From positions 124,001-188,000 of the forward strand of contig JAKCOZ010000216.1 in NCBI GenBank assembly GCA_022605955.1: a stretch of DNA of 64,000 nt, written 5' to 3'. Shown here one piece after another: positions 51,658-61,209 of this stretch. The number at the start of each line of letters is the position of its first letter. Within the stretch, counting starts at the first letter, position 1. This stretch comes from Rallus limicola (taxonomy: Eukaryota; Chordata; Aves; Gruiformes; Rallidae). The notes below the pieces were generated by a model, which ran no database searches, had not been told where the DNA came from, and saw only the letters and a program-made list of their open reading frames with translations. The position numbers and the translations under genes were made by a program.

Positions 51658-51728
51658 TGTCCTGTTAGGAGGTTTCAGACAAGCTAGGCCTGAAAGGCAT
51701 AGCTTGTCTGAAACCTCCTAACAGGACA
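51658..51728. repeat. Hairpin module 25, class V, perfect arms (last in window)
   Basis: 47-bp insert at 51661-51707, 27 monomers after module 24. No further module occurs in the remaining 12.3 kb. Confidence 0.95.
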
Positions 51729-53462
51729 CACGAGCAGACCCTGTCACTTTGGCTCTCAGCCTTTTCCTTTGCCTGGAAAGAGGGAACATGCCTGGAACCT
51801 CCTACGGTGCTTTTCTCGGCCCTAGCAGACTGCAGTTCAAAACATGCTAAACGTCCAGCAATAACTCCCAAAGTAAAGAAGCTAGGCCTGAAAGGCATAG
51901 CTTGTCTGAAACCTCCTAACAGGACACACGAGCAGACCCTGTCACTTTGGCTCTCAGCCTTTTCCTTTGCCTGGAAAGAGGGAACATGCCTGGAACCTCC
52001 TACGGTGCTTTTCTCGGCCCTAGCAGACTGCAGTTCAAAACATGCTAAACGTCCAGCAATAACTCCCAAAGTAAAGAAGCTAGGCCTGAAAGGCATAGCT
52101 TGTCTGAAACCTCCTATCAGGACACCCGAGCAGACCCTGTCACTTTGGCTCTCAGCCTTTTCCTTTGCCTGGAAAGAGGGAACATGCCTGGAACCTCCTA
52201 TGGTGCTTTTCTCGGCCCTAGCAGACTGCAGTTCAAAACATGCTAAACGTCCAGCAATAACTCCCAAAGTAAAGAAGCTAGGCCTGAAAGGCATAGCTTG
52301 TCTGAAACCTCCTAACAGGACACACGAGCAGCCCCTGTCACTTTGGCTCTCAGCCTTTTCCTTTGCCTGGAAAGAGGGAACATGCCTGGAACCTCCTACG
52401 GTGCTTTTCTCGGCCCTAGCAGACTGCAGTTCAAAACATGCTAAACGTCCAGCAATAACTCCCAAAGTAAAGAAGCTAGGCCTGAAAGGCATAGCTTGTC
52501 TGAAACCTCCTAACAGGACACACGAGCAGCCCCTGTCACTTTAGCTCTCAGCCTTTTCCTTTGCCTGGAAAGAGGGAACATGCCTGGAACCTCCTACGGT
52601 GCTTTTCTCGGCCCTAGCAGACTGCAGTTCAAAACATGCTAAACGTCCAGCAATAACTCCCAAAGTAAAGAAGCTAGGCCTGAAAGGCATAGCTTGTCTG
52701 AAACCTCCTAACAGGACACACGAGCAGACCCTGTCACTTTGGCTCTCAGCCTTTTCCTTTGCCTGGAAAGAGGGAACATGCCTGGAACCTCCTACGGTGC
52801 TTTTCTCGGCCCTAGCAGACTGCAGTTCAAAACATGCTAAACGTCCAGCAATAACTCCCAAAGTAAAGAAGCTAGGCCTGAAAGGCATAGCTTGTCTGAA
52901 ACCTCCTAACAGGACACACGAGCAGCCCCTGTCACTTTGGCTCTCAGCCTTTTCCTTTGCCTGGAAAGAGGGAACATGCCTGGAACCTCCTACGGTGCTT
53001 TTCTCGGCCCTAGCAGACTGCAGTTCAAAACATGCTAAACGTCCAGCAATAACTCCCAAAGTATAGAAGCTAGGCCTGAAAGGCATAGCTTGTCTGAAAC
53101 CTCCTAACAGGACACACGAGCAGACCCTGTCACTTTGGCTCTCAGCCTTTTCCTTTGCCTGGAAAGAGGGAACATGCCTGGAACCTCCTACGGTGCTTTT
53201 CTCGGCCCTAGCAGACTGCAGTTCAAAACATGCTAAACGTCCAGCAATAACTCCCAAAGTAAAGAAGCTAGGCATGAAAGGCATAGCTTGTCTGAAACCT
53301 CCTAACAGGACACACGAGCAGACCCTGTCGCTTTGGCTCTCAGCCTTTTCCTTTGCCTGGAAAGAGGGAACATGCCTGGAACCTCCTACGGTGCTTTTCT
53401 CGGCCCTAGCAGACTGCAGTTCAAAACATGCTAAACGTCCAGCAATAACTCCCAAAGTATAG

Positions 53463-53487
53463 AAGCTAGGCCTTTCAGGCCTAGCTT
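53463..53487. repeat. Loop flip 2: duplicate of flip 1
   Basis: Identical to the flip at 48,070 and exactly 5,393 bp away, so it was copied by the tandem duplication. Confidence 0.9.
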
Positions 53488-56400
53488 GTCTGAAACCTCC
53501 TAACAGGACACACGAGCAGACCCTGTCACTTTGGCTCTCAGCCTTTTCCTTTGCCTGGAAAGAGGGAACATGCCTGGAACCTCCTACGGTGCTTTTCTCG
53601 GCCCTAGCAGACTGCAGTTCAAAACATGCTAAACGTCCAGCAATAACTCCCAAAGTAAAGAAGCTAGGACTGAAAGGCATATCTTGTCTGAAACCTCCTA
53701 ACAGGACACACGAGCAGACCCTGTCACTTTGGCTCTCAGCCTTTTCCTTTGCCTGGAAAGAGGGAACATGCCTGGAACCTCCTACGGTGCTTTTCTCGGC
53801 CCTAGCAGACTGCAGTTCAAAACATGCTAAACGTCCAGCAATAACTCCCAAAGTAAAGAAGCTAGGCCTGAAAGGCATAGCTTGTCTGAAACCTCCTAAC
53901 AGGACACACGAGCAGACCCTGTCACTTTGGCTCTCAGCCTTTTCCTTTGCCTGGAAAGAGGGAACATGCCTGGAACCTCCTACGGTGCTTTTCTCGGCCC
54001 TAGCAGACTGCAGTTCAAAACATGCTAAACGTCCAGCAATAACTCCCAAAGTAAAGAAGCTAGGCCTGAAAGGCATAGCTTGTCTGAAACCTCCTAACAG
54101 GACACACGAGCAGCCCCTGTCACTTTGGCTCTCAGCCTTTTCCTTTGCCTGGAAAGAGGGAACATGCCTGGAACCTCCTACGGTGCTTTTCTCGGCCCTA
54201 GCAGACTGCAGTTCAAAACATGCTAAACGTCCAGCAATAACTCCCAAAGTAAAGAAGCTAGGCATGAAAGGCATAGCTTGTCTGAAACCTCCTAACAGGA
54301 CACACAAGCAGCCCCTGTCACTTTGGCTCTCAGCCTTTTCCTTTGCCTGGAAAGAGGGAACATGCCTGGAACCTCCTACGGTGCTTTTCTCGGCCCTAGC
54401 AGACTGCAGTTCAAAACATGCTAAACGTCCAGCAATAACTCCCAAAGTAAAGAAGCTAGGCCTGAAAGGCATAGCTTGTCTGAAACCTCCTAACAGGACA
54501 CACAAGCAGACCCTGTCACTTTGGCTCTCAGCCTTTTCCTTTGCCTGGAAAGAGGGAACATGCCTGGAACCTCCTACGGTGCTTTCCTCGGCCCTAGCAG
54601 ACTGCAATTCAAAACATGCTAAACGTCCAGCAATAACTCCCAAAGTAAAGAAGCTAGGCCTGAAAGGCATAGCTTGTCTGAAACCTCCTAACAGGACAAA
54701 TGAGCAGACCCTGTCACTTTGGCTCTCAGCCTTTTCCTTTGCCTGGAAAGAGGGAACATGCCTGGAACCTCCTACGGTGCTTTTCTCGGCCCTAGCAGAC
54801 TGCAGTTCAAAACATGCTAAACGTCCAGCAATAACTCCCAAAGTAAAGAAGCTAGGCCTGAAAGGCATAGCTTGTCTGAAACCTCCTAACAGGACACACG
54901 AGCAGACCCTGTCACTTTGGCTCTCAGCCTTTTCCTTTGCCTGGAAAGAGGGAACATGCCTGGAACCTCCTACGGTGCTTTTCTCGGCCCTAGCAGACTG
55001 CAGTTCAAAACATGCTAAACGTCCAGCAATAACTCCCAAAGTAAAGAAGCTAGGCCTGAAAGGCATAGCTTGTCTGAAACCTCCTAACAGGACACATGAG
55101 CAGCACCTGTCACTTTGGCTCTCAGCCTTTTCCTTTGCCTGGAAAGAGGGAACATGCCTGGAACCTCCTACGGTGCTTTTCTCGGCCCTAGCAGACTGCA
55201 GTTCAAAACATGCTAAACGTCCAGCAATAACTCCCAAAGTAAAGAAGCTAGGCCTGAAAGGCATAGCTTGTCTGAAACCTCCTAACAGGACACACGAGCA
55301 GACCCTGTCACTTTGGCTCTCAGCCTTTTCCTTTGCCTGGAAAGAGGGAACATGCCTGGAACCTCCTACGGTGCTTTTCTCGGCCCTAGCAGACTGCAGT
55401 TCAAAACATGCTAAACGTCCAGCAATAACTCCCAAAGTAAAGAAGCTAGGCCTGAAAGGCATAGCTTGTCTGAAACCTCCTAACAGGACACATGAGCAGC
55501 CCCTGTCACTTTGGCTCTCAGCCTTTTCCTTTGCCTGGAAAGAGGGAACATGCCTGGAACCTCCTACGGTGCTTTTCTCAGCCCTAGCAGACTGCAGTTC
55601 AAAACATGCTAAACGTCCAGCAATAACTCCCAAAGTAAAGAAGCTAGGCCTGAAAGGCATAGCTTGTCTGAAACCTCCTAACAGGACACACGAGCAGACC
55701 CTGTCACTTTGGCTCTCAGCCTTTTCCTTTGCCTGGAAAGAGGGAACATGCCTGGAACCTCCTACGGTGCTTTTCTCGGCCCTAGCAGACTGCAGTTCAA
55801 AACATGCTAAACGTCCAGCAATAACTCCCAAAGTAAAGAAGCTAGGCCTGAAAGGCATAGCTTGTCTGAAACCTCCTAACAGGACACATGAGCAGCCCCT
55901 GTCACTTTGGCTCTCAGCCTTTTCCTTTGCCTGGAAAGAGGGAACATGCCTGGAACCTCCTACGGTGCTTTTCTCAGCCCTAGCAGACTGCAGTTCAAAA
56001 CATGCTAAACGTCCAGCAATAACTCCCAAAGTAAAGAAGCTAGGCCTGAAAGGCATAGCTTGTCTGAAACCTCCTAACAGGACACACGAGCAGACCCTGT
56101 CACTTTGGCTCTCAGCCTTTTCCTTTGCCTGGAAAGAGGGAACATGCCTGGAACCTCCTACGGTGCTTTTCTCGGACCGAGCAGACTGCAGTTCAAAACA
56201 TGCTAAACGTCCAGCAATAACTCCCAAAGTAAAGAAGCTAGGCCTGAAAGGCATAGCTTGTCTGAAACCTCCTAACAGGACACACGAGCAGCCCCTGTCA
56301 CTTTGGTTCTCAGCCTTTTCCTTTGCCTGGAAAGAGGGAACATGCCTGGAACCTCCTACGGTGCTTTTCTCGGCCCTAGCAGACTGCAGTTCAAAACATG

Positions 56401-58016
56401 CTAAACGTCCAGCAATAACTCCCAAAGTAAAGAAGCTAGGCCTGAAAGGCATAGCTTGTCTGAAACCTCCTAACAGGACACACGAGCAGACCCTGTCACT
56501 TTGGCTCTCAGCCTTTTCCTTTGCCTGGAAAGAGGGAACATGCCTGGAACCTCCTACGGTGCTTTTCTCGGCCCTAGCAGACTGCAGTTCAAAACATGCT
56601 AAACGTCCAGCAATAACTCCCAAAGTAAAGAAGCTAGGCCTGAAAGGCATAGCTTGTCTGAAACCTCCTAACAGGACACACGAGCAGCCCCTGTCACTTT
56701 GGTTCTCAGCCTTTTCCTTTGCCTGGAAAGAGGGAACATGCCTGGAACCTCCTACGGTGCTTTTCTCGGCCCTAGCAGACTGCAGTTCAAAACATGCTAA
56801 ACGTCCAGCAATAACTCCCAAAGTAAAGAAGCTAGGCCTGAAAGGCATAGCTTGTCTGAAACCTCCTAACAGGACACACGAGCAGACGCTGTCACTTTGG
56901 CTCTCAGCCTTTTCCTTTGCCTGGAAAGAGGGAACATGCCTGGAACCTCCTACGGTGCTTTTCTCGGCCCTAGCAGACTGCAGTTCAAAACATGCTAAAC
57001 GTCCAGCAATAACTCCCAAAGTAAAGAAGCTAGGCCTGAAAGGCATAGCTTGTCTGAAACCTCCTAACAGGACACACGAGCAGACCCTGTCACTTTGGCT
57101 CTCAGCCTTTTCCTTTGCCTGGAAAGAGGGAACATGCCTGGAACCTCCTACGGTGCTTTTCTCGGCCCTAGCAGACTGCAGTTCAAAACATGCTAAACAT
57201 CCAGCAATAACTCCCAAAGTAAAGAAGCTAGGCCTGAAAGGCATAGCTTGTCTGAAACCTCCTAACAGGACACATGAGCAGCCCCTGTCACTTTGGCTCT
57301 CAGCCTTTTCCTTTGCCTGGAAAGAGGGAACATGCCTGGAACCTCCTACGGTGCTTTTCTCGGCCCTAGCAGACTGCAGTTCAAAACATGCTAAACGTCC
57401 AGCAATAACTCCCAAAGTAAAGAAGCTAGGCCTGAAAGGCATAGCTTGTCTGAAACCTCCTAACAGGACACACGAGCAGCCCCTGTCACTTTGGCTCTCA
57501 GCCTTTTCCTTTGCCTGGAAAGAGGGAACATGCCTGGAACCTCCTACGGTGCTTTTCTCGGCCCTAGCAGACTGCAGTTCAAAACATGCTAAACGTCCAG
57601 CAATAACTCCCAAAGTAAAGAAGCTAGGCCTGAAAGGCATAGCTTGTCTGAAACCTCCTAACAGGACACACGAGCAGACCCTGTCACTTTGGCTCTCAGC
57701 CTTTTCCTTTGCCTGGAAAGAGGGAACATGCCTGGAACCTCCTACGGTGCTTTTCTCGGCCCTAGCAGACTGCAGTTAAAAACATGCTAAACGTCCAGCA
57801 ATAACTCCCAAAGTAAAGAAGCTAGGCCTGAAAGGCATAGCTTGTCTGAAACCTCCTAACAGGACACACGAGCAGCCCCTGTCACTTTGGCTCTCAGCCT
57901 TTTCCTTTGCCTGGAAAGAGGGAACATGCCTGGAACCTCCTACGGTGCTTTTCTCGGCCCTAGCAGACTGCAGTTCAAAACATGCTAAACGTCCAGCAAT
58001 AACTCCCAAAGTATAG

Positions 58017-58041
58017 AAGCTAGGCCTTTCAGGCATAGCTT
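58017..58041. repeat. Loop flip 3
   Basis: The loop reads ggcctttcaggca. The flipped core is the same as in flips 1-2, but the right side keeps gcat, so the arms have one mismatch. It follows gtatag. Confidence 0.9.
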
Positions 58042-59439
58042 GTCTGAAACCTCCTAACAGGACACACGAGCAGACCCTGTCACTTTGGCTCTCAGCCTTT
58101 TCCTTTGCCTGGAAAGAGGGAACATGCCTGGAACCTCCTACGGTGCTTTTCTCGGCCCTAGCAGACTGCAGTTCAAAACATGCTAAACGTCCAGCAATAA
58201 CTCCCAAAGTAAAGAAGCTAGGCCTGAAAGGCATAGCTTGTCTGAAACCTCCTAACAGGACACACGAGCAGCACCTGTCACTTTGGCTCTCAGCCTTTTC
58301 CTTTGCCTGGAAAGAGGGAACATGCCTGGAACCTCCTACGGTGCTTTTCTCGGCCCTAGCAGACTGCAGTTCAAAACATGCTAAACGTCCAGCAATAACT
58401 CCCAAAGTAAAGAAGCTAGGCCTGAAAGGCATAGCTTGTCTGAAACCTCCTAACAGGACACACGAGCAGACCCTGTCACTTTGGCTCTCAGCCTTTTCCT
58501 TTGCCTGGAAAGAGGGAACATGCCTGGAACCTCCTACGGTGCTTTTCTCGGCCCTAGCAGACTGCAGTTCAAAACATGCTAAACGTCCAGCAATAACTCC
58601 CAAAGTAAAGAAGCTAGGCCTGAAAGGCATAGCTTGTCTGAAACCTCCTAACAGGACACACGAGCAGACCCTGTCACTTTGGCTCTCAGCCTTTTCCTTT
58701 GCCTGGAAAGAGGGAACATGCCTGGAACCTCCTACGGTGCTTTTCTCGGCCCTAGCAGACTGCAGTTCAAAACATGCTAAACGTCCAGCAATAACTCCCA
58801 AAGTAAAGAAGCTAGGCCTGAAAGGCATAGCTTGTCTGAAACCTCCTAACAGGACACACGAGCAGACCCTGTCACTTTGGCTCTCAGCCTTTTCCTTTGC
58901 CTGGAAAGAGGGAACATGCCTGGAACCTCCTACGGTGCTTTTCTCGGCCCTAGCAGACTGCAGTTCAAAACATGCTAAACGTCCAGCAATAACTCCCAAA
59001 GTAAAGAAGCTAGGCCTGAAAGGCATAGCTTGTCTGAAACCTCCTAACAGGACACACGAGCAGCCCCTGTCACTTTGGCTCTCAGCCTTTTCCTTTGCCT
59101 GGAAAGAGGGAACATGCCTGGAACCTCCTACGGTGCTTTTCTCGGCCCTAGCAGACTGCAGTTCAAAACATGCTAAACGTCCAGCAATAACTCCCAAAGT
59201 AAAGAAGCTAGGCCTGAAAGGCATAGCTTGTCTGAAACCTCCTAACAGGACACACAAGCAGACCCTGTCACTTTGGCTCTCAGCCTTTTCCTTTGCCTGG
59301 AAAGAGGGAACATGCCTGGAACCTCCTACGGTGCTTTTCTCGGCCCTAGCAGACTGCAATTCAAAACATGCTAAACGTCCAGCAATAACTCCCAAAGTAA
59401 AGAAGCTAGGCCTGAAAGGCATAGCTTGTCTGAAACCTC

Positions 59440-61020
59440 CTAACAGGACACACGAGCAGACCCTGTCACTTTGGCTCTCAGCCTTTTCCTTTGCCTGGAA
59501 AGAGGGAACATGCCTGGAACCTCCTACGGTGCTTTTCTCGGCCCTAGCAGACTGCAGTTCAAAACATGCTAAACGTCCAGCAATAACTCCCAAAGTAAAG
59601 AAGCTAGGCCTGAAAGGCATAGCTTGTCTGAAACCTCCTAACAGGACACACGAGCAGCCCCTGTCACTTTGGCTCTCAGCCTTTTCCTTTGCCTGGAAAG
59701 AGGGAACATGCCTGGAACCTCCTACGGTGCTTTTCTCGGCCCTAGCAGACTGCAGTTCAAAACATGCTAAACGTCCAGCAATAACTCCCAAAGTAAAGAA
59801 GCTAGGCCTGAAAGGCATAGCTTGTCTGAAACCTCCTAACATGACACACGAGCAGCCCCTGTCACTTTGGTTCTCAGCCTTTCCCTTTGCCTGGAAAGAG
59901 GGAACATGCCTGGAACCTCCTACGGTGCTTTTCTCGGCCCTAGCAGACTGCAGTTCAAAACATGCTAAACGTCCAGCAATAACTCCCAAAGTAAAGAAGC
60001 TAGGCATGAAAGGCATAGCTTGTCTGAAACCTCCTAACAGGACACACGAGCAGACCCTGTCACTTTGGCTCTCAGCCTTTTCCTTTGCCTGGAAAGAGGG
60101 AACATGCCTGGAACCTCCTCTGGTGCTTTTCTCGGCCCTAGCAGACTGCAGTTCAAAACATGCTAAACGTCCAGCAATAACTCCCAAAGTAAAGAAGCTA
60201 GGCCTGAAAGGCATAGCTTGTCTGAAACCTCCTAACAGGACACACGAGCAGACCCTGTCACTTTGGCTCTCAGCCTTTTCCTTTGCCTGGAAAGAGGGAA
60301 CATGCCTGGAACCTCCTACGGTGCTTTTCTCGGCCCTAGCAGACTGCAGTTCAAAACATGCTAAACGTCCAGCAATAACTCCCAAAGTAAAGAAGCTAGG
60401 CCTGAAAGGCATAGCTTGTCTGAAACCTCCTAACAGGACACACGAGCAGCCCCTGTCACTTTGGCTCTCAGCCTTTTCCTTTGCCTGGAAAGAGGGAACA
60501 TGCCTGGAACCTCCTACGGTGCTTTTCTCGGCCCTAGCAGACTGCAGTTCAAAACATGCTAAACGTCCAGCAATAACTCCCAAAGTAAAGAAGCTAGGCC
60601 TGAAAGGCATAGCTTGTCTGAAACCTCCTAACATGACACACGAGCAGCCCCTGTCACTTTGGTTCTCAGCCTTTCCCTTTGCCTGGAAAGAGGGAACATG
60701 CCTGGAACCTCCTACGGTGCTTTTCTCGGCCCTAGCAGACTGCAGTTCAAAACATGCTAAACGTCCAGCAATAACTCCCAAAGTAAAGAAGCTAGGCATG
60801 AAAGGCATAGCTTGTCTGAAACCTCCTAACAGGACACACGAGCAGACCCTGTCACTTTGGCTCTCAGCCTTTTCCTTTGCCTGGAAAGAGGGAACATGCC
60901 TGGAACCTCCTACGGTGCTTTTCTCGGCCCTAGCAGACTGCAGTTCAAAACATGCTAAACGTCCAGCAATAACTCCCAAAGTAAAGAAGCTAGGCCTGAA
61001 AGGCATAGCTTGTCTGAAAC
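59440..61020 (+). repeat. 4-monomer (792-bp) tandem duplication
   Basis: The ordered variants cagaccc, cagcccc, catgac with ggttctc and cctttccc, then aggcatg, occur twice. Markers are catgac at about 59,840 and 60,632 and aggcatg at about 60,004 and 60,796. The first copy has a private cctcctctggtg (near 60,120). Confidence 0.75.
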
Positions 61021-61184
61021 CTCCTAACAGGACACACGAGCAGCCCCTGTCACTTTGGCTCTCAGCCTTTTCCTTTGCCTGGAAAGAGGGAACATGCCTG
61101 GAACCTCCTACGGTGCTTTTCTCGGCCCTAGCAGACTGCAGTTCAAAACATGCTAAACGTCCAGCAATAACTCCCAAAGTATAG

Positions 61185-61209
61185 AAGCTAGGCCTTTCAG
61201 GCATAGCTT
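61185..61209. repeat. Loop flip 4
   Basis: Same sequence as flip 3, exactly 16 monomers (3,168 bp) later, and it follows gtatag. Confidence 0.9.

Larger units (their letters stand above)
43725..54522 (+). repeat. 5,393-bp tandem duplication overlapping the 6-kb one
   Basis: The unit is 27 monomers plus one module. 43,725-49,117 matches 49,118-54,522. Markers at 5,393-bp spacing: ctcttacgg (43,785 / 49,178), ctttagctc (47,149 / 52,542), cctgtcgcttt (about 47,932 / 53,325), the loop flip (48,070 / 53,463) and ggcatatc (about 48,284 / 53,677). It must postdate the 6,033-bp event, since it copies part of its second unit. Confidence 0.9.

Noticed and set aside
1229..51728. Modules as rho-independent terminators or attachment sites
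   Set aside because: No U-tract follows the hairpin, no genes are present, and the modules are explained by local inverted duplication of the monomer itself.
6061..54522. Hairpin modules as hot spots for the large duplications
   Set aside because: Most inferred duplication edges (22,023, 26,072, 35,084, 41,489, 43,725, 49,118) are not at modules; only the edge at 8,727 adjoins one, and there because one copy lacks the module.
143..61184. Long plus-strand open frames encoding a 66-residue repeat
   Set aside because: They result from a 198-bp (3n) period in a stop-free frame. They end at each 47-bp module or at random nonsense or indel changes, and they have no start context, unique ends or sign of purifying selection.
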